This document shows, piece after piece, positions 49,768 to 61,303 of a stretch of DNA of 64,000 nt. The stretch is from NCBI GenBank assembly GCA_026545225.1, contig CM048846.1, forward strand, positions 13,231,975 through 13,295,974, given 5' to 3'. A program made the position numbers and the translations under genes. Below the pieces are notes generated by a model, which saw only the letters and a list, made by a program, of their open reading frames with translations, had not been told where the DNA came from and searched no databases. This stretch comes from Cornus controversa. Lineage: Eukaryota; Streptophyta; Magnoliopsida; Cornales; Cornaceae. Position 1 is the stretch's first letter. Every line of letters begins with the position of its first letter.

Positions 49768-51070
49768 ATGGCTTTGACGAACTTCATTCTGACTGTGGCC
49801 GGAGTGAGCGCGGTGATACTTTTGCTGAGGAGCGACGTCAAACAGAGTGCTACAATCTTCAGGCGAAACGTTCGTCAGATTCGCCACTGGCTCGAAGAAG
49901 AGTCTGCCTCTGCCGCCAAGTATCTCTCCTCATCTTCCTTTTCCATCTCCTAACCTTTGTTGTGCTCGTATCTATGTGTATGTGTGTATATATATATTTA
50001 TTTATTTTGAATTTTAAGTAGTGATCACCTGTTATGGTTTAATTTCAGTTATTGAAATCTCAAACAATTTATCATTGCACATTCATTCAAGAATATACTT
50101 ATGCATTCATTTTTGTTTTTGTTGCCAGTGATTTTAATAATTTCACCAAATATCATAATGTATCTAAGTGTGCATACAATAAATATATGCAGACAGTCTT
50201 CAGCTGGCATAAAATTGGGGCCTTTTACCAGTGAGCCGAAGGGGGGTTTTTTGCCTGCCATTTTAGTGTTAAATTAGTTTAAGCGAAAATCATTACTCTT
50301 ATCTAGTTATCTTGTTCTGAGTATATCTTTTAGTGCCTTCGGGAAATGGTGTTGAAAACATGTTAAAATGCATACCGAAGGTGCCAAAATCTCGCATGCA
50401 ATAAGATGATCCAATTGGTGTCACCATGTTTCTTTATTTATTCAGGAAAACATAATTTGATGTTTTTTTTTGTTTAAAGAAATATCATTGCATTAATAGT
50501 ACATATTGTCAGTAAGAGAAAATGGTACGTTAATAAAGTTTGGGATGACAGACAAAAAGAAGTCATCAATTTCTCTGTTCTAGGTGTGATTCTTGGTAAA
50601 GTGAAAAGATTGCTTCACCATTTGATCCTCAACAATTCACCTTATCATGTATTTGGGATTTTCTGTTGGGAAAGAAAATTTTGGATCAATCTAAATAGTT
50701 GTGGTAGTCTGATAATTCTTACTCAGTGAAGAAAATTACTTATGAAAAAAAATTAAAAAATAGAAGTATATGGTCTAGAAGGCGCCTTTACTAGCTTAAT
50801 TTGCATATGGAATTGTGAATATATGTCTGCAGTTTATCCCCTTGTTTTTGTTATGTTGCAAACAATTTACTCAGCAGTTCTTTGTTTGTGTGAAATTAGT
50901 GGCATCTTTCACCAGTTTTTCTTTTAAGTGCATCTTTGACCAGTGCTTCATTCATGTTTTTATTTCATGCAGCCCATCTGCATAAATATAAGTTGTGTTG
51001 ATCTTTTAGGGAAATGGAGAAGGCAAAACCGAAGGAGTTGCCCAAGAAAGATATTCCTAAGGAGGATTAG
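49768..51070 (+). CDS. Small plant membrane protein, two exons, 70 aa
   Basis: Exon 1 is 49768-49919 and exon 2 is 51010-51070 (GT-AG). The product starts MALTNFILTVAGVSAVILLL, then RSDVKQSATIFRRNVRQIRH and WLEEESASAAKEMEKAKPKE, ending LPKKDIPKED. It has one N-terminal membrane segment (about 4-20), a basic amphipathic middle and a Lys/Glu/Pro-rich tail. I know similar short plant proteins only as uncharacterised; site II promoter motifs hint at an organelle-linked housekeeping role, but that is inference. The splice junction splits a Lys codon (AA|G). A diverged copy of exon 2 with the same phase lies at 52764-52830, so two C-termini are possible. Confidence 0.85.
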
Positions 51071-51340
51071 CACTAGGTAATTTTTATCAGGCCTGGGGTT
51101 CATATAATGAAATGCGCATTCTTCCACTTTATTTTGTATTTGATTGTCTCCATGTATATAAAATTTTGACTGATGACTTTTTTACTTTTTCAAAACTAAT
51201 ATTTGTTTTGTTTCCCTTTGCACATTAGTTAGGATATGTAATATGCCGAGAAGACAGAGATTCCTCCTTTTGTGAAGGCTTTTGTTCATTTTTGACACCA
51301 AAGCAAATATATGTAGTGTTTTGAGTGCAAAATTAACAAG
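50750..51340 (+). repeat. Tandem-duplicated segment, copy 1 (contains exon 2)
   Basis: Order of shared phrases with copy 2: GAAGTATAT, TCTAGAAGG, TTTGCATATGG, CAGTTCTTTGTTTGTGTG, the exon, AGTTCATAT-like sequence, GCTTTTGTTCATTTT and TTTTGAGTGCAAAAT. Sequence similarity is diverged but collinear over about 570 bases. Confidence 0.8.
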
Positions 51341-52019
51341 ATATTATAACTATTTGGGAACTAAACCAATGTGCTCGCATAAGCACCTTTACCCATGAAG
51401 CTATGCTTGCATCTAAAAACCCCAAAATTGAATTTCTCTATCAAGAGAACCTTGCAATAACAATATTGTTAGCATCCGGTAAAATAAGTAAATGGTTAGA
51501 GAAAACCATCCCTCAGACACTCCTCTTCTCTCTTACAACTAATTGCACTGAATTAAATTACATTTGCGGAGGAATTGATGTTGGTCAAAACCTCTACTGA
51601 CCAGCAACTCAGTCCATGCTGCTAAATATAACCTGGTTGGTTGACAAAAAACCACCTCATAAGCAACCATCTTTAGTGAATCTCACCCCTCTTTCTTTGT
51701 GGGCTACCACCATGTTCAACTCATTCTCTGTCTTAAATGCCAGGCTAGCAACCGACTGAAATGTTGCTTTCTGGCATGACCACTTGTTCTAGTTTGATTC
51801 AACATCATCGTCAATTCCAATCACGAGTGAGACTGTCATATCCTCAAATGTTTCTCCAATAACTTCCTCCAAACGGCAATACTGAAGCAGGATCTTCATG
51901 CCATCAATCATCCTCAACATGTGGAAGAAGTGATCTGCTACCGAGCCATCTTGTTGGAAATAACTAGAGTATCTCAGAATTCTCAACCCCAAATTACTGT
52001 ACATACTTATGCACCTAAC

Positions 52020-52201
52020 CTTTTTTTCGTAACAAGGAACTGTTCCAACCAGGCGCCCTTTGAACTCCTGACGACAACATAAGCTCCATACATCCTCAAT
52101 CACTCGCAAACTATGGCTTTCGCTTAAACCAAGACTCGAACTCGAAACCTTGAGGTAGTAATCTTGAGACCCTACCATCCGAGCAACCTTGACAGATTTT
52201 G
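52020..52201 (-). mobile_element. SINE, 182 bp, minus strand
   Basis: On the minus strand it starts at 52201 with AAGGTTGCTCGGATGGTAGG (A-box region), has a B-box-like GGTTTCGAGTTCGAGTC about 40 bases on, and ends in an A run (plus-strand T run 52021-52027). Exact 10-bp duplications TGCACCTAAC lie at 52010-52019 and 52202-52211. It sits between the two copies of the duplicated exon segment. The open frame seen across it is not a gene. Confidence 0.85.
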
Positions 52202-52524
52202 TGCACCTAACTTCACTAACCTCAACCCCAAATCAAAACACAAATTTAAACAAAGAAGTTTTGGGGCTTCTTTCATTCAATTTTTCAGGTTTGATAAAAT
52301 TTGAGATGGAGAAAGGACTAACTGGCTAAGGTAGACTGCACCATTTAAGTGCATGTGCCATGATCTCCAGCTAGAGGAGAGAGAGGGAGGGTGGGAGAGG
52401 AAGGAAGAACATTGAAGTATAAACTATAAAATATATCAGATACAGTTTTGGAGACTTCTCATGCAAAAACTTCATACAATTGTGGGATGTATATTGGGAA
52501 ATCATAATGGTAGAGAAAGAATTT

Positions 52525-53105
52525 TGAGTTAAAAGAAGTATATATGCTCTAGAAGGTGATTTCACCGGATCCATTGTCATATGGGATGTTATGAACAATT
52601 GACTCTGCAATTTATCGAATTTGTTTCCATTATATTGCAAGAATCTCTATTCTGCAGTTCTTTGTTTGTGTGGAATTACTTGCATATTTTACCAGTGTTT
52701 CTTTCATGTTACTGGTTCATGCAAGCTCTCTGCATAATCTAATTTGTGGTGGATTTTTCTCAGGGAAAGGGATAAGGGAAAACTGAAGGAGGTGCCTGGA
52801 AAAGATATTTCTCAGGTGGATAAGCAGTAGGTATTTTTCCTCAGGATGGGAGTTCATATGGTAGAACAGCACAATCTTCCATTTTCTTTTAAATTTTGAC
52901 TATATTTTGTATAAATTTCTGATGGGTATCATTTTTATTTCTTCAAAAAGAATGCCTTTATTTTGTTTCTCATTAGTTGGTACTTTGTATTAAACTACGT
53001 AATATGTCGAGAGAAGAAAGATACACCCATTGGTGAATGCTTTTGTTCATTTTGACACTGTAGCATATATCTATAAGATTTTGAGTGCAAAATGACCCAG
53101 ATCAT
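52525..53105 (+). repeat. Tandem-duplicated segment, copy 2
   Basis: Collinear, diverged copy of 50750-51340, including the intron end, the exon, and the 3' untranslated sequence. Confidence 0.8.
52764..52830 (+). CDS. Duplicate alternative terminal exon of the 49768 gene
   Basis: After the acceptor TTTTCTCAG, the exon reads in the same phase as exon 2 and joined to exon 1 (49768-49919) gives a 72-aa protein ending KERDKGKLKEVPGKDISQVD then KQ. Exon 2 gives KEMEKAKPKELPKKDIPKED. The acceptor, frame and stop are all intact although the sequence has diverged, so either it is used as an alternative last exon or it decays slowly. The duplicated 3' flank would supply its own poly(A) signals. Skipping of the first copy would be needed. 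Confidence 0.6.
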
Positions 53106-53952
53106 CTATTCTGGATCGAAACTCCATATAGCCCTCTTCACCATTGCAGATTCTCCGGCAATGCTATATTTACACCCGCATTAGTTTCCATTTTTCTACC
53201 ATCACCACACACTATGCTTCCATGGCCGTAATTTCTTGTGCCAAAACTCAACATTTCAGTACAACTCAGACTTCAGCAAACCGTATTTAATTTCAGTACC
53301 ATCCCTGAAGAGTGAATGTTGCCAATTGGATATATAATTTTGTTTGGGAATGAGACTGAGCTTACATTACCTCCTCCTCAGCTATCAAAGGTATAGATGA
53401 TGCCACTACCATTGCTGCCGCTATTGCTGCAGTAAATTTCACAACCTGAATAGATGAATAGATTAATGGGGTCCGGTAGAATTTGACCAGGAGCGATGTC
53501 TTGGCAGGTGATTGGGCTGGTTTCAAGCTCTTCGAGGCAGGAAAAGAATGGCAAGCATTTGATCCTCTGAGATGGGAGGGGGAAGGTGGGAGTAAACGAA
53601 CAGAGAGAGAGACTAGGGCATGGGGTTTAATTACCCGGCTAGAATGGGTTAAATCCAATTGTTATTCTATTTTTTATATTTAAATTAGAGAGGACACGTT
53701 TAATGTTATTATTATGCCACAGTAGAGGTAAGGTGGAGGTTCCTCTCAGTGGTGTGGAGGCAATTATTTTCCTTTTTTAAATGGGATAAATTGATACTAG
53801 ATCTACTAATAATTTTCAGTTATATTGTGGTGCTGCGTCTTATTTGTAAGGAGGAGAGGGATCCGAATAGGGAAGCCTTAGTTGTAAGGAAGAGAGGGAT
53901 CCGGGTAGAGAAGCCTTAGTTGTAAGGAGAGGAAGTTTTACATCATGGATAG
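53106..53952. other. Intergenic with a 43-bp tandem repeat
   Basis: A unit reading GAGAGGGATCCG then GAAGCCTTAGTTGTAAGG is repeated at about 53855-53928. A minus-strand open frame at 53362-53658 (with a hydrophobic stretch FTAAIAAAMVVASSIPLI) has a possible acceptor and donor around it but no recognisable family; I do not call it a gene. Confidence 0.4.
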
Positions 53953-54328
53953 TGTTAAACGGACTAACTTGTCCCACGTCGGATCTGAATAAGGAAGAAC
54001 TTGAGCATGCAAGGGGTATGCATTACTATTCAATAGTTTAAGTTTTTAAGTTAGAGGTCAAGAGCTCGACTCGTTACATTTGGTATCAGAGTCAAATCCA
54101 GCCTTGGTTCGGTGTCATGCACGGTCGGAAAGAGTTCGGTCTACCCGAATAGGTAGGGTGACCCGACTGCAACGAGGATATTGCGAGTTCGAGTGGAGGA
54201 GAATGTTAGATGGGCTAATGTAAAGATGAGAGTGAAAACAGTCCAATAGCTTTGGCTTTTGAAGTAAATGACACTAACTAGTCTAACTTAGACTTTTGAA
54301 TTATAGAACAGGCGTCCGATTTGTTACA
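53953..54328 (+). mobile_element. TRIM (terminal-repeat retrotransposon in miniature), 376 bp
   Basis: Two LTRs of about 125 bp, 53953-54078 and 54204-54328, both begin TGTTARAYGGRCTAA and end TTGTTACA or TCGTTACA. A primer-binding site TGGTATCAGAGTC lies at 54081-54093, and a polypurine tract GTGGAGGAGAA directly precedes the second LTR. The motif TGTCCCACGTCGG in the first LTR is common in plant TRIMs. No coding. The LTRs are clearly diverged, so it is an old copy, and no clean target duplication remains. Confidence 0.85.
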
Positions 54329-56501
54329 CATAACTACAATATTGTTCTTTTAATAAAATCAATACAATTTACCATAAATAACAATAATATATAATGTTAG
54401 TAAAATTTATGACAACCATTACATGCTCCAGTGAGAAAAAAAGGTTTGCATGTTCCAAAATCAGTAATATAGCACCATAAAAAATGGGTAGACATCCAAC
54501 TTTAACCTTGATTTATGAAACTAACATATAGTTTTAAAAATGTAAAATTTATGAATTTGTCTTATAGTTGGAGTTCTTCGATTGTTTCTCGGGTTGGAGG
54601 AACTCTTACGTCAAGTTAATGAATCCAGACTTATTGGTGCCTTTGCTCAGTTTTTCTCCTTGTGAGCCTAGGTATTGGTCTTCCAGTTGGTTTGGAGATG
54701 AGAGTATTGCCTGTTGGTGGTCTATCCTCTGTATGTACTTTTGGGGCTATCTTTTTGTTTTTTCGTCTCTTTTGGTCCTCCTTGAATGGTATTTGCCTGT
54801 TATTTTTTGTCCAAGAAAATGTCCTTGTAAATGATTTTTACTTGGATACAAATTTTAGTTACTTGTAAAAAAAAAATTGAATTCTAATATCGAGAATTCA
54901 ATTTCAAATGCATTGCTCAAACCTGTCAAAAATTGAAGTTAAAATGAAATTGATGTGGTTAGGCCACCCGAGTCCCGTACTTGTTGATTACTGAAAGTCA
55001 GAGTGGTGTCATGCTCCACATAAATCTACATACACACACATTTTACACTCTTGATCGGTTGGAAGTGGTGGAAGAATAATAATTCAATCAAGTAATTAAA
55101 AGTTGAAACTTTTCTCCATTTGAGAACAGATTAAAGATTTTGTTTAACAGTAGTGTGTTGAGGTAGTGAGATGAGGTGATAATGTGATATGGAATGATTA
55201 TAAATTAGACTGCACGGTTCAATTAAAGAATGGAACACGTCAGATAAGGATGCAGCGTAAAGAAAGGCCGGCCCGTATAAGGTTCTTGACGTGGATTGTC
55301 GTGGAATTCCATAATATAATATAATATAATATAATATAATATATAGTATATATATACTCATCCTATACTAGACTAGACTAGACCAGCCGATATTGTATAC
55401 TCATTATTAATGAGCAGACTTTTGTTGTGCAACAAACTCGAATTTCAAACTAAACTCGTAACTTGGTCATACATTGGCCGACTTCTATTTTCTCCTTCTC
55501 CCTCCCTCCTTTATATATTCATTTTTAATATCTCCAATGAAACAATCTCTCCTCCTTGAATGAGCTTTGATAGTTCAAAACTTCAAACTCTGTGAGAAGC
55601 ATGTTCTTAGTACGTGGTTTGCTTTTAACTTCCAAATAAATCATGGCAAGTTACAGTAAACTTGAATAAAGTTAGTTAGATATCATTCTTGTGAAATTTG
55701 TTCGTCAAACCAATATATATATATATATATATAGATATATATATGCTTTCATACAAAAGTCTAGTGTAAGGAAAAAAATCTCCAACTATTCACATAAGCC
55801 TACTAAAAGCACGAACGAGTTGAATCCAAGGGAAATTAAGTTCAAATACATAAAACAAGTCTTAAATAATAGTATTAAAAGAAAGAATGAGTCAAACCAC
55901 AATTTTCAGGGTTAAGATGGTCCAATATAGACATCAGTCTAAATTATATTAGAAATTTAATTATATGCTTGAGAGAAAAGATAACTAGTTGTAAACAGAG
56001 AAATTTGAATCGAATTCAAATTTTAACTTGTATAAATAGAGGAAAATATTAATGAAAAATGATTCTCTCTTCTTTTGAAAAAAGATATCATGTTCTTGAA
56101 TTTTTGGGTGTGTGCAATAAATTAATTAGCTGAAAATTAGTCAAGTAATTTCTTGTACCAACACACCAACTTGATTTGTGGATGTACCCGTCTCAGGAAA
56201 AAAAAAAAAAAAATTGATACTTAGACAGAAAGAAATGCCAGGTGGAAATGCATGTGCAATCCTTTGGATGCAATGCACTGTGACTCACATGAGTGACATT
56301 GTTTTGCATCCAAAGGATGGCATAATGCTAGGCCAGACTTTTCAGCTAGGCATTTCTGCCTAAGTAGCACGGTTTGTCATCTCACAGAGTGGGGATGCCC
56401 TAATTAAGAGTGAGGTGAGTGTGAGACATTGGAGTGTGGGTACGACCTGCCCCACTATCTCACAGTCACAGTTAGTCTGGTTGGATTTGTATATATTCCA
56501 A

Positions 56502-56549
<48 letters not shown>

Positions 56550-57069
56550 ACCTTTCAAAGAATTATTTTTGATATGAGAGGCTGGGCCTGGCTGGCTGTA
56601 CATGGAACGTAAAGATCCTCTGAGATAGAATTATAATTCTAGAGATACTAATTATGAGGAAGAAGCCATGCACATTGCCTTTCTATATATTGGCTGATTA
56701 TTGTAGATGAGAAACACCTCAAGCGGATCTAACATCTTCAAGCCACAACCACAACCACAACCACATATTCTTCCAATGTTCATAATATATACACTTGTCA
56801 TATATATAATTATTCCCTGAAGAATTGCAGAAGCCGCTGCATGTTTGCCTGCTCTCATGCTTAATGTTTATTAAGATTGTATGCCCTGCTTAATTGAGCT
56901 CAAGTTGTATATTTTTTATGAAAACAAAATAAAAATAAATTTCTTCTGTAGTTCAAGTGCAAAATGATTTCTTACATTCCTAATATAGCTAGCAAAACTT
57001 TATTTCAAGCATGTTCAAGGAGTAACTATATAATTTACATATATATGACCTACAAAAGTGACCTTCTTC

Positions 57070-57119
<50 letters not shown>
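54329..57119. other. Intergenic, AT-rich, with simple repeats
   Basis: Holds an (ATAAT)n run at about 55314-55341, (TA)n runs at 55712-55744, 56504-56546 and 57072-57119, and a long imperfect hairpin at 56224-56361 listed separately. No gene seen. Confidence 0.5.
56224..56361. ncRNA. Long imperfect hairpin, possible small-RNA precursor
   Basis: Centred on ACTC-ACAT-GAGT (56283-56294), the flanking arms pair over about 30 positions with few mismatches (56253-56286 with 56291-56324). Outer arms pair again (AGAAATGCC near 56231-56239 with GGCATTTCT at 56349-56357). Arm length is like plant miRNA precursors. CCAAAGGAT on one arm recalls the first bases of miR393, but the rest does not fit, and I assign no family. 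It may equally be a palindromic MITE. Confidence 0.4.
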
Positions 57120-57123
<4 letters not shown>

Positions 57124-58218
57124 GGCATTAAAAAAGGAGGGTAAATTTTCATCTGACTCAAGATCTCTTGGAAATTTTCAGTAGGTTTGTCTATTGGATG
57201 TGTGTGCATTCCTTCATAAGTAGTCACCACAACACCTTCATCTTTGGATAGCCGTTGGACTTGCTTCTTAACATTGCACCCTTGATAAGTACACCGATAA
57301 TAGCTTCTGCACATATATAAAAACATTAATCCGAATCAATTTAATTACTTGCTTCAACACATCAATTTCAAGCGGATGTAGAATACAAAGTGTTGATGCA
57401 ATTCTAGTTTACAAAAATAATATATATATATATATATATATATATCATCCTGATAGTTCTTTAATTAACATGGTTGAATCATTAAAATAAAGTTGCAGCA
57501 AATCATGTTACATTGGGAGTGCTTGGTGAATGGTAGGACAGTCAATTAATAATCACACACATTAGAGAATGATAACAGATTCAAATGTAAATATATCAAA
57601 GAATTGGTTCAGGGCAATGAATGGAAAACCAATATGATAAGTAGAATTGTCATAGCTAGCTAGGTTGATGACCTGGGTTCAAATTAATGGTATATATGCT
57701 CTTGATCTGATGTCCATGAAATCATTAGTCTTTTAAGCAACAAAGTACATGGACTCATCAGCTATATATATATATGTCCCATCCCATGTATATATTATTT
57801 AACGGAGCAGATTGACAAAATTAATCACCACCTGTAAGAGCGAGCTTATTGTTACATTCAATGCAGCTAGCAATAAAATAAAAAATGGCATATGGTTACT
57901 GATATATCTTGTAGTGGTAGCAATTAATTTTAAGTTTCTTTTTTCGGATGAATGAAAACTATGAAATAGAATCAGGAAATAAAGACATATTAAATTTTAA
58001 GTTAATAATAAGTTAGATTTAAGATAAAATGGAAGTTATTCGGTGTTCAAGATGTATTGCACGTTTATAACATGAATAATATATGCTAGCTAGACACAGA
58101 AGTTGCATATATCTCAAGTATAGAAGAATTCATGAACTTTTGCACTTACATTTATCTAAACTTTTGAACATAATCCTACTAGTATCTTTAGATCAATCAT
58201 CAACATGAAATAATCCTT

Positions 58219-58261
<43 letters not shown>

Positions 58262-59367
58262 TGGATCATGTTAACACGTACACAAGGAAATGCATATTTG
58301 GGGTATAAGTTTGTCTACTGATCGATTTGTGTTATAAATTGTGTATATATGTACCTGCAGTACGTGGTGTGCCGTAAGTAGATATGTTTAGCAGGCCAGT
58401 TCGTGTCCTTGTGCTATGGGAATAATTCCAAAGAAACAGTAAGAAGAGTTAATTAATTAATCTCTTGTTTTTTTTTTTTTTCAAAAAAAGGAAACCCTAG
58501 AACAGAAACTGATGACTGAAGCCGATCCTTGAACAGTAGTACTGCATTTGCGGAAGAATATATATAGCATATATGTTTGCAGTAGCATCAGATCCGCAAC
58601 CCTAGTATGAAAGCTAGCTAGGAACCATTAGTTGCACTAATTAAACCCTCTTATTAATTTACTTCTTATGCATCGAGCTAACAAGCTAAGCTAGCTTGTT
58701 ATAAAAAATTGAGTGGGATTTTTGTTTTCAACAAATTAATTAAGTCAGAATGACAAAAAGGTAATTTGCATATATAGATACCAAATCTTATGAGCATCAA
58801 GATTTCCTTATTAAGGTTAGTTGAATATATATTGAGAAAAGCTAGTGAGAGAGAGAGAGAGAATCAGAATCTGATCTGATGTGATCTGATCTGATCTGAT
58901 TATCAATCACGTACGTACCTTGGAAATTTGTTGTTCTTAACAGCCTTTTGACCATATTTTCTCCACCGGTAGCCATCATCAAGAATATCAACCTGGCTCC
59001 TTGTTTGAAAAGCAAATCTGGGTTTCCTAATTTTCTTCTCTCCCTTCTTCTTACCTGCTGCTGCTGCTGAAGGTTTGGCTACTACTGCATCATGATTTTC
59101 AGACACTAATAAACACCGCCTTTCATCAGTATTAGAAACATCTTTAATTACTTGTGATATTGTTGCAACTCCAGCTTGTTGGATCTCCGTCTTTAACCCC
59201 AAAAACCCATATGGATTATTGCTGCTACTGCTGCTGCTATTATAAAGAAGATTACTATGGACATCACAAATATTACTACTTGCCATAATATTCTTTGAAG
59301 AGAAAGAAGAAGATGGCAGATGATGATCAGTCAATAAATGAGAGAAGAACATTTCATAATTCTCCAT
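57120..59367 (-). CDS. WRKY transcription factor, group IIc (WRKY75/24/56/43 type)
   Basis: Exons on the minus strand are 59367-58919 and 57306-57120, giving 211 aa. The intron (57307-58918) splits the Arg codon in FPR|SYYRC, the R-type position used by group IIc. The WRKY domain (about 129-188) has WRKYGQK at 135-141 and a C-X4-C-X23-H-X-H zinc site (C155, C160, H184, H186). A basic [18 protein letters not shown] stretch precedes it, and the C-terminal [12 protein letters not shown] is typical of the WRKY75 subgroup. It is a nuclear DNA-binding protein recognising the W-box TTGAC[C/T]; related genes act in phosphate starvation, root hair, senescence and defence responses. The N-terminus has a poly-Ser run (44-49). 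A W-box-like TTGACT (minus strand, 60264-60269) lies about 900 bases upstream. All key residues are present. Confidence 0.96.
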
Positions 59368-59405
59368 TTTATTAATTCAATACCTTATTTTTATAAAGAA
59401 GAATA

Positions 59406-59448
<43 letters not shown>

Positions 59449-59903
59449 CTAGTCGTACTATATATAGTAGAAAAAATGATGATCAGGCGGCTTGAGCCCA
59501 AAACAACAGTTCTAAGATAAATTAGTATATATATATATATAGGGACAAAGGTGTCGTGAAGGAAATGTATTTGAAGCTAGGTAGGAAAATAGCTTCATCA
59601 GCGGACCTGATTAGAGAATGAAAGGTGGAAAATTGGTGGCGGCTTCATCATTTAGATTAAGACTTCAATTAAAGGTAACGCAGAGAAATAAATCAGCAAT
59701 AAGTGTCAGTCATGCATTTTGCAGATTGCAAAGTTGGTGATATATGCTAAATATATAATCTCAGACTCCACCGTAGACTAGCAATAGTTGTCCCAATGAT
59801 GGGTAATTAATTACTCCACATGTGGGTTTGTAAATGGTACATGTTTACTTTTTCGCCTATCTTTTTAAATAGTCAAGGAGGTGATAAATATTTTATTTTG
59901 TGA

Positions 59904-59942
<39 letters not shown>

Positions 59943-61001
59943 ACAGAAAAAATAATATTAATGTGGTTGTAATTAAAAACAAATTAAGGTGAGATGACTT
60001 AGATCACCCTCCATTTCCTTCCCTTTCAATTCTATGTAACTCATAATCCAAATGCAACCCAAATTTTGTACATGTTAGAGCTGTATCATCTAACATAGAC
60101 TGATACGATCATATCGCATATATATATATATATATATAAATGATTTTTCATTTACATACTCTAGATGGTTAATTATTCAATATCAGTTCAAATAGAAGAT
60201 CAATCAAATAATGCTAAAGGTTAGGTGTGCATGTATAAATTTGGTCCATCCTATTCGTATCAAAGTCAACACTATACATACCTTTGATATATAGGAGGAG
60301 GGATCAAATTGGATACTGACCCTTTTATTGCTTTGGAGTTGTTGGTTGCTGCAATGATTAAAAGCAGGGTTCTAACAAGGTGCATTCGTGCTTGAAGACA
60401 ATCACTTGGACAAATATATATTTATTCCAAATTCGTTTGTATCCATATAAATCAAATTTTAGATTTTTATCTAAATATTAGAGTCAGTATCTAGATTTAT
60501 AATTATATCCAAATTGAATCTAATGAATATAATATACATGCACCTGATCCAATGCAGCTCATGAACAATCCAAAGAAACCATATCCTAGCTATAAAATGG
60601 GAATAGGATTCAATTCATTCTTAGATTTAACTCGTTCCACTCACGTCTTACTTATACCAAATTCGACTCGTATTCAAGATATATAGTTCTTCTAAACAAT
60701 ATTCATATCCAACTCATGCATTTGTGTTCAACTATAGAATTATAGTCCCAACCCTATAAAATGGCCGGGTTTCTAATAAAGATAGAATATATATATCTCT
60801 GATCAAATTAATCGAATCCCTTTTCTAGCTAGCTTGTTCCCAGCATAATAGTTAATGAAAATCAAGTTTATTCTGAAAAGTTGTAATTACTAAAAAATGA
60901 GCGACTTATAAGAAAATCGCAGTGGAAAGAATGAATTTGACAAGACCCATGCCTAACCAAAGGGGGAATCAAATCTGCAAAAGACTTTGAGCCGAAGAAA
61001 A

Positions 61002-61044
<43 letters not shown>

Positions 61045-61262
61045 CATGGAATGATGGAATGAATAAACATCCAACTCCGGCTTAAACTACTACCACTCTT
61101 GAAACCCATGAGGTAATGGAAGGATTTTTTTGTTGAGGCATGTTTTGCTTTCCCTGGGCTAAACTGAACAATTAAATTTATCCTCTGATAAGTCAATGCA
61201 CTTAAACTTGTTATGCAAGTTAATTGCTCTAATGTTCCTGTTAAGAGAAGGGTCTTATCATG

Positions 61263-61303
<41 letters not shown>

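Larger units (their letters stand above)
55712..61300. repeat. Series of long (TA)n microsatellites
   Basis: At least ten (TA)n arrays of about 20 to 48 bases occur in 5.6 kb: about 55712, 56504, 57072, 57420, 58225, 59408, 59907, 60118, 61003 and 61266. Several lie in the WRKY intron or just outside the gene. Confidence 0.9.

Noticed and set aside
51789-52178. 129-residue minus-strand open frame
   Set aside because: It runs across the SINE at 52020-52201, whose ends, A tail and 10-bp duplications explain the sequence; no protein family is evident.
53362-53658. 98-residue minus-strand open frame with a hydrophobic segment
   Set aside because: Possible splice signals flank part of it, but no family, start context or partner exons could be supported.
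56253-56324. Assignment of the hairpin to miR393 or miR530
   Set aside because: Only short stretches resemble either family, and arm order and the remaining bases do not fit, so no family name is given.
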